Shown: positions 22,535 through 32,558 of the stretch, piece after piece | How the letters are laid out: every line of letters begins with the position of its first letter | Position numbering within the stretch: the stretch's first letter is position 1 | Assembly (NCBI GenBank): GCA_000827205.1 | Contig: KN832557.1 | Location: forward strand, 504,493 to 568,492 | Direction: 5' to 3' | Source: Plicaturopsis crispa FD-325 SS-3 | Taxonomy: Eukaryota > Basidiomycota > Agaricomycetes > Amylocorticiales > Amylocorticiaceae | Length of the DNA: 64,000 nt | Made by a program: the position numbers and the translations under genes | Notes under the pieces: model-generated | Told to the model about the DNA's origin: nothing | Seen by the model: the letters and a program-made list of their open reading frames with translations, nothing else | Databases searched by the model: none

Positions 22535-23376
22535 ATGAAGTTACTCCTCACAGGTGCTACCGGCGCAGGTAAGTAATTGTAAAAATTCATTGCCCCGCAC
22601 AATCCCACTGACCACGACCAATAGCCGGCAGCCAGATTCTCCTCACCGCTCTCGCCGACCCCGAAATCTCATCCGTCACCGTCCTCGCGCGCCGAGAGCT
22701 ACCCTCTTGGCTGACCCAAATCCTCCCGCCCAAATCCGCCCTCTCCACAGTCGTCACAGACAATTTCACGCAATACGACAAAATAGACATGGGCGCGTTT
22801 GACGCGTGCGTGTGGGCGCTCGGGCGCAGCTCCAACGGCATGAACGAGGCGGAGTACACGAAATTGACGTACGACTACACGCTGGCGGCGGCGACTGCCA
22901 TGGCCGATGCGAGGAAAGCGCAGGAAAAAGCGCCGCCGCGGTTCGTGTTCATCTCGGGGGAGGGTGCGGACCAGAGCGAGAAAAGCATGATGCTCTTCGG
23001 TCGTATTAAGGTATGGTCTCGCGACTCAATCTCAATATGCTCTCCTCTGACTAATTGTCATTGTTAGGGCCGTACGGAGGCGCACCTCCTATCACTCCGT
23101 ACCCCGCTCGACGTGACGATCCTGCGCCCGGGCTATTTCTTCCCGAGCCATCCCGTCCTGCGTGAACACATCCGGCCGTCGATGGGCGCGGTCATCAAGG
23201 ACGCGACTTTGGGGTCGTTTACGCGTACTCTTTTCCCGAACTATTATACCTCCGTTGAGGATATGGCGAAGTTTGCATTAGCTGCTGCTAAGGGGAAGGA
23301 TAAGGTGAAAGAGAAGGAGGGGTCTGTAGGAAAGGTATTCAATAACAAGGCCATGAGGGACCTTCGGGACCTCTGA
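22535..23376 (+). CDS. NAD(P)-binding Rossmann-fold protein (atypical SDR, epimerase/TIP30-like)
   Basis: Three exons give about 240 aa. Exon 1 is 12 codons (MKLLLTGATGAA), joined by a GTAAGT...AATAG intron to GSQILLTALAD, so the glycine motif GATGAAGSQ spans an intron. VTVLARRELP ends strand 2, suiting NADP. FDACVWALGRSS and FVFISGEGA follow, then MLFGRIKGRTEAHLLSL, where K-G-R-T-E is typical of the NAD(P)H-binding TIP30/HTATIP2-like branch, and VTILRPGYFFPSHP. No transmembrane or signal segment is present. It may be an oxidoreductase or a redox-sensing regulator; substrate is not evident. The start is the first ATG after a short leader. Confidence 0.82.
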
Positions 23377-23613
23377 CCATAATTCGGACGTCTTTCCGTG
23401 GTCACACTTACGCGCTTGTACCTGTCCACCGTTGGTCCTTGTGCACATAGTATTTCATATTACAAGCTTTAGATGATTGTATCCTCTGTTTTGAACATTA
23501 CATTTTGGTCCTCTATGTTATTTCTACATGTTCCAGATAAGTACAACAAGATGCAAGTGCCGCTCTTGATGATAAGCCTGTCAAGTTATAAACGACTGTA
23601 ATCGCTCCTGACC

Positions 23614-24945
23614 TTAGACCTCAGCTAGTACTTTCCCCAGCGCTCTCAAAACCTCCACGTTCTCCTCTTCGCTCCCGACGGTTATCCTCAAGCACCCCTT
23701 GCACCCGATCTCCCCACCCCTAAACCGCACCACCACCCCCTCGTTCTCCGCCATCCGTCGGTAGACCTCCTGCGCGCGCACATTATCCGGCTCGCCGTCC
23801 TTCCCCAATATCGGCACCAGCACGAAGTTCGCATCCGGTGCCCCAATGGGCGTGCCGAGCCCGAGAGCTTTCAGGGAGTCCGAGGCGATGCCGGCGAGCA
23901 GGGACGCTCGGAAACGTATTATATTGGTGATTTGGGTGCGCATTGCGCTCACTGCAGCCGGCTCGAGGGCGGCTGCTGCGAGCGCCGCGGAGGGGCCGGA
24001 GATGTTGTACGGTGCTTTGGTATTCGAGAGGACTTGGATCAGTGGCGGCTGGGCAATCGCAATGCCGATTCTGGGTACATCGTGTCAGTAGCAGCAAGTA
24101 TTAATGTATGCTTTATCGTACCGGATTGATGCTAGACCGAAACTCTTGCTCAGAGTTTGCAGTACGCATATGTTGGCGTACTCCTTCACGAGACTTACTG
24201 CACTCGCGCCTTCGCTAGCGAAGTCAATATACGCCTCATCGACAATCACGATCCCTTTGAAGGGCTCGTAGTCGAGTAGTGCGCGTATTGCGGACAGGGA
24301 TATAAGTGTGCCGGTTGGATTTCCTGGCGACGTGAGGAATATGAGTTTGATGGACGGGTCGGCGTCGATACATTTCTTCATCTATCATGTCTGTCAGCCG
24401 AAAGCACACCAATGTATGTGTAGAGAGCGCACCTCATCAACGCGTACCGAGAACCGTCCAGTCTCCCCACCCTCACCTCCGGATCCGTTAATGCGTAAGT
24501 TACATTTGACCACACCAATGTCATTGACCTGCGCGGACACTCCATACATGCCATATGTCGGCGGTGTCACTAATATCTTCTCCTTCTCTGGCGTCACGCA
24601 GACCCGCATAAGCAGGTCAACCGCTTCATCGCTGCCGACGCCAAGGAACACATAGTTCGGTGCAGGCAACCCCCGTAGATCAGCAATGCGCTGCTTTATG
24701 GGCACGAGGTTTGGGTCGGGGTAGCGATTCAGACCTGGAGAGAGCACCCCTTCCAAGGAAGGTGATTCTGGTATGGAATGACCGAGTGCATTCTCGTTCG
24801 CGTCGAGGAGAACACCAGACTGGTAATCGTCGCGTGCACAACGGTATGGATGCAATGCAAGGATGTTGGGCCGTATAACTTTCTCGATATCGAAATGAGC
24901 AGGTTTCGACGGCGCGGATGAAGGAGGAAGACCGTGTATAGGCAT
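23614..24945 (-). CDS. HIS5: histidinol-phosphate aminotransferase
   Basis: This PLP enzyme turns imidazole-acetol phosphate into histidinol phosphate, the seventh step of histidine synthesis. The protein is about 405 aa (yeast His5 385). DIEKVIRPNILALHPYRCAR opens it, then LLDANENALG, PGLNRYPDP, FLGVGSDEAVDLLMR, TPPTYGMY, FLTSPGNPTGTL (cofactor Asn), IVIVDEAYIDFA (Asp/Tyr) and TLSKSFGLASIRIG, whose Lys binds PLP. The end is GCLRITVGSEEEN followed by LGKVLAEV; the Arg of LRIT binds substrate. Two introns are GT-AG (GTGCGC...GATAG and GTACGA...CCCAG). The reading frame is open far upstream of the ATG, but MPIHGLPPSS is the first sensible start. A TGACTCA site lies 82 bp upstream. Confidence 0.96.
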
Positions 24946-25026
24946 GGTTGAAGCTGACCGGGTTTGTGGAGGAAAGTGGTACTTTGTAAAGGGACCAATT
25001 TTCAACGATCGGACAACTTTCGGACA

Positions 25027-25033
25027 TGACTCA
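25027..25033. promoter_or_regulatory. Gcn4/CPC1-type element TGACTCA upstream of HIS5
   Basis: TGACTCA lies 82 bp before the HIS5 start codon, inside ATGACTCAG. In yeast and filamentous fungi, Gcn4/CPC1/CpcA binds this heptamer to induce amino-acid synthesis genes under starvation. Confidence 0.6.
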
Positions 25034-25195
25034 GATCTAATCTTGCGCAGATCAGGGTCAAATTCGGCTAGATAATCTACAATCGCCCCTTTGGGATGCA
25101 TTTCCCCTGTCGAAACTGCTGTAAACTTGAAACTATCTGCGCAAAAAAGCATTCGTACACTCACAAATATCGCATTACATCTATAAAAACACTGG

Positions 25196-26569
25196 CTACA
25201 GGGTAGAAGGATGTACACGCCAAACCCGCACCGCGCCATCGTCCCCTGCGCTTGCGAGCAGGTCTTCGTAGCCCTCGCGAGGACACCATGCTACAGTATT
25301 CACATCGCACACACCATGGGCATCATTTACCTGAGCAATTTGAGTACGCTTCAAAGGGTTACGAGCAGTTGATGGGCCTTCCTCGGGCTCCTGGAGTAGG
25401 GGATATGTTCAGAGAGGTCCCCCAGTAGACAAGGATAAATACGCACCTCGATCTCCCATACTCGAATTACACCGTCACCACCTGAGGTAGCCAGCCATCC
25501 AAGGGAGCCTTCCTTGCCCTTCCCGCGGCCCCAAGTGACACTGTAGACGCTCCTTTGATGCCCCGCTAACGTCCCTACGCATTCACCCGCAGATCCATCT
25601 TTACTCACTCGCCAGATGCGCACCGTCTTGTCGTCAGATGCACTAGCCAGATACGTGCCACCCGGAGCCCATGCGAGGGCCCATACCGTAGATGTATGGC
25701 CCGTCAGTGTCGACGCGCAGAACCAGTCGTCTGAGGGATCATCCATGTAAAGTTTTATGGTATCGTCATATGATGCCGAGGCGAGGATCTGTATGCAGTG
25801 TCATCAATATATACTGGCAAAATAAAAGGCTCGATAAAGCGCACCTCCTCAATCGGATGCCATGCCACACATTTTACATCCTGAGTGTGCTCCATAAGCA
25901 CACCCATGCATTCAAAATCAGCGTCCGGATGCACTATCCCTATCCATGAGCGCTGCCACCCGGGAGTTGCAGTGGAGCAGGCGCACCCTCCCATATCCAC
26001 ACCGTCTTGTCCCTGCTACAGCTCGCCAGCAGGGTGCCCGACGCCGAATACGAAACGCTCTTGCACTCCGTCTCGTGTCCCTCCAGCAGGCTGACGCACT
26101 CCCAGTCTCCGCTGCTGCCGACACCGCTGCTATCCGGCTCCTCGTCGGCCTCTTGTTCCCACACCCCGATGTTCGCGTCGAAGGAGGCCGTGGCGAGCGT
26201 TTTCCCGGATGGCGCCCATGCGAGTGCGCGCACCGTCTTCGCGTGGCCGGTCGGTATTGTCGTCAAGTGGGAGAATTTGAGGTCATTGATTTTGTCATGG
26301 GAGGCGTCCGGCGACTGCGACTCGGATGTCGAAGGTTGGTATGCATAGAGGCGCACGGACTTGTCGGCAGAGCATGAGGCAAGAAGGGGGCGGGTAGGAT
26401 TCCAGGCGACATGCCATGCACGCTCCTCGTGCCCTGGATTAAATAATTTCGCACCAGTCAGCAAGAGTACCCTACGCGTAAAGCTTGCCTTGGTGCACAA
26501 AATAAGAATCCTCGCACCTGGAAGAGCAGCTACCGGTAATATCTCATACGCCAGCTTGTCAGTAGACAT
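25196..26569 (-). CDS. CIA1: cytosolic iron-sulfur assembly protein CIA1/CIAO1 (WD40)
   Basis: Cia1 is the docking propeller of the CIA targeting complex (with Cia2 and Mms19) that delivers Fe-S clusters to cytosolic and nuclear proteins. Spliced length is about 380 aa. After a first exon MSTDKLAYEILPVAALPG, the blades read HEERAWHVAWNPTRPLLASC with SADKSVRLY, TVRALAWAPSGKTLATASFD, ECKSVSYSASGTLLASCSRD, HTQDVKCVAWHPIEEILASA, TVWALAWAPGGTYLASASDD, then SVYSVTWGRGKGKEG and a last blade VNTVAWCPREGYEDLLASAG. That order of seven blades matches CIAO1. The introns I checked are GT-AG; donors are GTGCGA, GTGCGC (twice) and GTGCGT. It shares a 177-bp promoter with PHF5A. Confidence 0.95.
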
Positions 26570-26746
26570 CGACGCTGTCTACAGCTGTCGCGTACACGGG
26601 CGCGATCGATTATTGATTTCGGAGAACCGGAACCGTGACGGAAGCTCACAGAAAAGCGGTAGTTTGCGTTTGTGTACCAAAAGCTTCTGCCCAAAGTTTT
26701 TGCCACACCGGAGCGGGACTCGGAAGTCCCTTGACCGCCACCCACC

Positions 26747-27368
26747 ATGTCTAAGCACCATCCCGGTACGCAATGCCTACTCTTTCGTCGTTGACTGGAC
26801 TGACGACGCGTAAATGTAGATCTCATAATGTGCAGGCGCCAGCCGGGCATCGGTAAGTACCAGAAAACCTGGAAGAAATCGGGCCTGGGACTGACTGACA
26901 TGCTATGGACACAGCGATCGGTCGTTTATGTGAGAAATGCGACGGCAAATGGTGCGCAGCTATCGGTATATCATGCAACGTTCGTTCTGACGTATTTTTA
27001 TCTGTTAGCCCTGTGTGTGACTCTTATGTGCGACCGGAGACGCTGGTGCGCATATGTGACGAGTGCAACTTTGGGACATATGGTGGACGGTGCATCATCT
27101 GCGGCTCACCCGGTATGTTTCACGTCTGTCCTACATTAGACATTGGCATGAACTGAAAGCGTCGTTCCAGGAATATCTGACGCATATTACTGCGCTGAAT
27201 GCACGCGACTGGAAAAGGACCGCGACGGGTGTCCAAAGATCGTGAACCTGGGTGCAAGCCGGACGGATCTGTTCTATGAGCGACGTCGTTTAGGTGTGTT
27301 TATAGTTATCTCACTCTCTGCTGCCACTCACCGCAGTATTTCGCGCCGCAGGTTTCAAGAAAGGTTGA
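26747..27368 (+). CDS. PHF5A: PHF5A/RDS3/Ini1, SF3b splicing-factor subunit
   Basis: This is a 110-aa zinc-knot protein of the SF3b part of U2 snRNP, which helps recognise the branch site. The spliced product is [20 protein letters not shown], then [51 protein letters not shown], and it ends [16 protein letters not shown]. All CxxC knuckles are intact and length equals the family norm. Six exons are small; exon 1 is only 19 nt (MSKHHP). Introns begin GTACGC, GTAAGT, GTGCGC, GTATG and GTGTG. It is one of the most conserved eukaryotic proteins, so the assignment is secure. Confidence 0.97.
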
Positions 27369-27745
27369 ACATCGTGTTACTCACATTGATAATACTGTAC
27401 CATAATGGGCCTCTTGCTGTAATGATCATCCATGCTGATCCTCCTTACTTCCCGGAGGATTGTTAACTTTGTCACAAACATCTCTACTGCGCAGCACTGT
27501 AATGTGACTTTGAACAAGCTACATACTTGATACAGCACAAGAAATGAAATGGCTTGCAACATGTGCCACGATCTCAATTTTAAGATCGGCTAAACATCAG
27601 TACCTTTCGCGTCCCCGCCTTGCGCAGCGCGGAGCGGCCCTTGACCGCCCCCACCATCTCCACTGTTCCATTCTCTGTCTCGCTGAGATATCCTGGTGAT
27701 CCTGCCGCCCTACAGAACTGTGAATTCGAGAAGTCCGCCCGCGGA

Positions 27746-30700
27746 ATGGCGAAGCAGAAGACCCTGACGCCGCAGGAAGTGTACAGGGAGAGAAAGATTC
27801 GCGAGGAGCAAGAACGCACTGCTCTGCTACCCCCGGGCCTCATAAATCATGGCAACACATGCTTCATGAACTCTGTGCTCCAAGGTGTACGTGCTGATGT
27901 GTCTCTTGTATGCACTTGCTGACATACATGGTGTAGTTGATCGCGACAAGCCTCCTTCGGGACTTGGTGCTGTTCAGGCCTCTTCCGCCACACATGGTGT
28001 CGACGCACGTAGCTGCGCGACGGTCTCCGCAGCTAACAAACGGACATGGCGTGGCGGGGAAAGACGAGCGGGAGTTCGTAGAAGGCATGCCGCTTGGGGA
28101 CACGTTTGTGGCCGTCATGCAGCGGGCGTGGGTCCTCCAGGAGCAAAAGCGACGGGAGAGTATAAGTCCCCGGTGTGTTATCATTTGCGCCATATCTCTA
28201 TATGCACTCACGAGCTGTACGTATAGTGACATCCTTTCGACCATCGGGCGCAAACATGACCAGTACCTGGATTTTCGGCAGCAGGACTCGCATGAATTTC
28301 TGCGGCTCCTGCTCGACGCGATGCGCATGGAGGAACACGATGTACGCTTTACATGCAACGGCTCTGACTACCGCTCATCTCTGCATTAGATTATCAAAAA
28401 GCGACAGCCACCACCGCCTCCCGAGAAATCGAAGAAGGGGCGGAAGCATCCCGAACCGACCATCCCCGAAGACGAGAAACTCGTATCCTTCGTCGACATG
28501 ATCTTCGGTGGACGACTAACGAGCCTCCTCGTATGCCAATCCTGCAAACATGTCTCGCACACGTACGAGGACTTCAACGACCTCAGTTTAAGCATCAAGC
28601 CGGAGGACTACGCGCGCGAGCGCAAGCGCGACCGCCTGCGGACGTTCGCCAAGAAACTCACGAAACTTCCCAGCGCCGGGCCCGCGATCAGTGCACCCCT
28701 GGAAATCCAGCGGTCGTCATCCGTTCCCGCCAGCCCACGCGATGCTACAGACGGGTTTGTGGGTGTGGAACACGAGTATCCGTTTCACAACGCGACGAAC
28801 GACCCACGGGGACGGAGCGTTGATTTTGTAGGTGGCGAGGTCAGCGAGACGGATGTAGAGGTTGAGGCGAAGCCGGTTCTGGTTGGGGGCTCAGACAGCG
28901 CTGAGGAGAAGGGATCAACGGGTGAGCATGTGGTGTTCGTGGAGAAACCGAAGGATGAGCAGGAAAAGAAGAAGGGAAAAGACGATGACGGATGGGTGAA
29001 GCTTGGGCGGCGGATAAGCCTTGGGTTGGGGATGTCGCAAGACCGACGGAAGAGCCGGTCGCGCGAGCGATCTAAGCGACATAGCAGTGTCGCTGCTCCA
29101 ATTGAGGCACTGAAAGAGGGCGAGAATGGCGTCTCTGTCTCTCCGAAGCTCTCCCTGCAGAGTCCACACTCAAGCCCTTCGATAGACGGCCATAAAGGTA
29201 AGGCGTTTTGGGAAAACGGCCCACTATCACCACGAGGGTCGGACAAGTCTCGTTCACGACATCGGGAAGACTCGCATCCCTCCGTGCCGCCGCCCGTCCC
29301 CCCACTTCCTCCGCCACCTGCGTCTGCAGTGCCCCGCTTTTTCCGACCGTCGTCTAGCGGTTCTACGTCGAGCAAACCCGGACGACCCGTAAAGCCATCC
29401 GCCGAAGAATCTGAGTTCCTGAGGCGTATACTCGCAGACATCACTCCTGCTAGCGGCCGTGGTTTCTTCAAAGCGCCCGGGCACAACGACTCTACCCCGT
29501 CGTCTGCACTGCAAATTTGGTCGAAGATGGGTGGACTTCCGGGCATTGAAGAGTGCCTGCGCATGTTCACTGCGGTCGAAAACCTCGATGGGGAAAATAT
29601 GGTCGGATGCCGACGGTGTTGGAAGATCGAGAACGGGGTGTACAAGCCAAGGGACCGTGCACCTTCGGACTGCTTCCAAGACTCTGAAAGCGAAGAAAAC
29701 GAGAAGAGCGAGGAGAAGCCTGCAGCAACCGACGCTCTTGGTCCCCCATTAGCTTCATCGTCAGGTTCTGTATCCTCTGGGAGCTCAGCTGTCTTGGTAG
29801 ACCCCCCTTCGGACAGCTCGCCTTCGACGCCAATGCCTTCACGTACAACGACGAAGAGCCCTCCGCAGCCATTGAATCTGCCCGATGTACCCACTCACAC
29901 CCGAGAGCCAAACGTAACGTCTTATGGTGGGCTACCTATACCTATGATATCCACCACTGCACCGGAGTCACCAATTTCCCCGCCCCTTACGGCAAAACCA
30001 CGAATACACTCGCACTCGCACTCGCCAAACCACCCCTCCCACTACCCCCTCAATACCATGCATTCTAATCTCGCAGGACGCTCCCTCCTACCATACGCAT
30101 CTGGGGATTCGCTATCTGCACCCGCAACAAACCACCGGCGGGCGCGGGAACTCGACGCCGACAGCACAGGCGACAGCGCAGACGAGAGCTCCGATGGCGC
30201 GGAAACTGATGCATCAGGGAACACGTCCTATCTCTCTGAGACCTCCCTGGCTTCGGCACCCGCTTCGCCGAATGCATCCGGAGAGCGCCTGCCACTATCT
30301 TCGCCTACTTTTCTCTCTTCACCCCCCTCGCCTGTCCCGCCCAAGATCCCACGCTCCAAGCAGGTCATCATGCGCCCCGCGTACAAGCGCTATCTCATTG
30401 CAACGCCGCCGCCGGTCCTGGTTATACACCTCAAGCGATTTCAGCAGACCGGCAAGGCGTCTATGATATCGTTTGCACCCCCCTCTGGCTTTAAGAAGCT
30501 TGACGACTACATCTCCTTCCCCGAGGACCTCGACCTCGCTCCGTTCCTGGCACCGAAAAAAGAGGATTTCGGGTTGAGGAAGAAGCGGAAGGGCGAGGAG
30601 AGCAAGCGGGCGGACGAACGATGCATGTACCGTCTGTATGCTGTCATCGTGCACATTGGCAATATGGTCCGTGGTATACTTCTCTTCTGAGCATTGGTGT

Positions 30701-30929
30701 ACTTACTGACATGATTTGACAGCTTGGTGGACATTACATCGCATATGCAGCACTCCCAACACCCCCAGCATCACCCGCAACGCCTGAACAGTCCCCCAAA
30801 CCCGATGACACTGTCCCGTCGACCGCGACGCGGCAATGGGCGTACATCAGTGACACCGTCGTGCGCCTCGCGACCTTGGATGAAGTGCTCAAAGCCAAGG
30901 CGTACATCTGCATGTACGAGCGGGTCTAA
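27746..30929 (+). CDS. ubiquitin-specific protease (USP/UBP family C19), USP16-like
   Basis: The spliced protein is about 970 aa. The Cys box is LLPPGLINHGNTCFMNSVLQ (catalytic Cys in NTCFMN) near residue 40. QYLDFRQQDSHEFLRLLLDA is the QQD box, VCQSCKHVSHTYEDFNDLSL is the first half of the zinc ribbon, and GCRRCWKI is the second. The His box is LGGHYIAYA, in the last exon, followed by TRQWAYISD. Between the ribbon halves and before the His box lie long Ser/Pro/Arg-rich insertions, about 500 residues in all. The enzyme cleaves ubiquitin from proteins; a histone or cytosolic target is not deducible. Five introns are GT-AG. The frame is open a little upstream of the ATG, but MAKQKTLTPQEVY is preferred. 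Confidence 0.93.
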
Positions 30930-31115
30930 ACTCCCGCCCTCCTGAAATCCATCTACAGACCAATACCCCCTCGCCGCGGGCACTCGGCTTTTGCATGTAC
31001 CCTTTAGATAACTTAAACACATTCTGGACACTCATGTAGACGGCGTTGGTATGTACTTACTTCTAGGTTGGACCTGTAATGATTATTGGAATCGTTATGT
31101 ATACTTTAGTAGCGA

Positions 31116-32190
31116 TTATGATACTTTGGTGTATAGATCGACAGGCCGATGGAACCCTAGCGGTAGGATACTACAGTGAGTTGCGGAGGGAAAGAACGAC
31201 CGGAAGACTTACCGCCTTCCCCGGTGGTCCCAAGGTGACGCGCGCTGCTGAAGCCAATCTCTACGAGGACGCGTTCAAAGTCCTTTGGTCGCAACTCCAA
31301 GTGTTTCGCGTTCTCCTTCAAAGTCTACACGTACTTTCAGTGAGCATTTATTAGCAGAATGAATATGCACGACTTTACCTCGTTCATACGCTTTGCTTTC
31401 CCATATGTGTCCCATGCCTGGGGCTCCAGAACAAACGCACCGCCGGGCTTCAATGACTGAAATACGCGGCGAAAGAATTTAGTTATTGCTGCGTCCCCGC
31501 CATTCAGGTGGATCCATTTTGATATCGAGAACCTGCAAATAAAGCACTGTCAATATCAAGGACGCGACAATCGCTGGACATGCCAACTCACGCCAGGATA
31601 ACGTCGTAGCCGTCCGCGTCATCCGCGATTCCCTGCGCGACCCAGTCTGCCGTCTTGAACGACACGTTGTGAGGGAACGCGTGTTTCGTCGGTGCTGCAG
31701 GAAACGGCAACGGCCCGAACATATGCTCGCAAGACGCGGGGAAGCAGAGGGGCGGGGTGGGTTCTGCGCGCTTGCGCTTTCCCAGTTGCGGGTCAGCGTC
31801 TGTCTCATCGCGTGGTGGGGCCTGCCTGCTCCATAACGTGCGCCGCCTCTTCCACGCAGCGCGAACGAGGTTGTCGTCGATATCCACTCCTACAACTTTC
31901 TGCGCGCCCCACGACTGCGCTAACGCGTAGTCTTCATGAGTATAGAGATACCTACGAGGACTTTCGAGACGCACCGATTTCACAGGTGACCCAGCCTTCG
32001 TTGCAGCCTACGTCGAGGACGGACGCGCCGTCGAAAAGAGACCGCGATAACAGGGCTAAACGCGGGTCGTTAACGAACGGGCGCTTTGAGTAGTATCTGA
32101 CAGATATGTGTCAGAGGGATATCGTATAACAAGAGGATACACTTACCCATGGTAGTTTCCATGAACCGGTACATGGCTTTGGGAGGACAT
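31116..32190 (-). CDS. Bin3-type RNA methyltransferase (MEPCE/BCDIN3D/Bmc1 family)
   Basis: The family methylates the gamma- or mono-phosphate at the 5' end of small RNAs (7SK and U6 in animals; S. pombe Bmc1 binds telomerase RNA). The spliced protein is about 270 aa. Exon 1 is MSSQSHVPVHGNYHG, then YYSKRPFVNDPRL, the SAM motif SVLDVGCNEGWVTCEI and VVGVDIDDNLVRAAWKRRR. A basic insertion of about 45 residues (RKRAEP...FGPLPFPAAP) precedes VSFKTADWV, then YDVILAFSISKWIHLNGGD and FRRVFQSLKPGGAFVLEPQ, and the end LGTTGEGGFHRPVDLYTKVS. The GNYxxYY and LEPQxW elements mark Bin3. The introns are GT-AG. The RNA target is unknown here. Confidence 0.92.
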
Positions 32191-32558
32191 GGCTTTAAAT
32201 TCTGGTTTTTGTCTCTCGCTATGGGCAACGTTGGGTACAATTGCAAGGGAAAAAAATCGAGTATTCAGGTATTGCAATTCATGAAGGAATCAGGCAGATG
32301 CGAGCATACAGAGTTATGTATAACAGCTAGAGCTGCCTGAGGCGAGCATGGAACGCATTAATATTCAACGCCGCGGTCCGAGATGACAGGGGTCCTAATA
32401 TTACGTACACGTGGGACCCCCGGACCAAAAACACGGAAGGAATTTTTGGCAGCGGACTTCATCTGCAAACTTGCTGTAAACTGCGACAACCTCTGGTCCT
32501 TAAACACGACTGGATTTCCTATCTGCCGTCGCCGTCAAGCCCTTTTCTGTGGCTCACG

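Noticed and set aside
24946-25239. long open frame upstream of the HIS5 start in the same frame
   Set aside because: It runs through the promoter and its residues do not match HIS5 N-termini; it is taken as chance.
28785-29894. 369-codon minus-strand frame inside the ubiquitin protease
   Set aside because: It is antisense to a Ser/Arg-rich coding region, which yields long shadow frames; no own motif.
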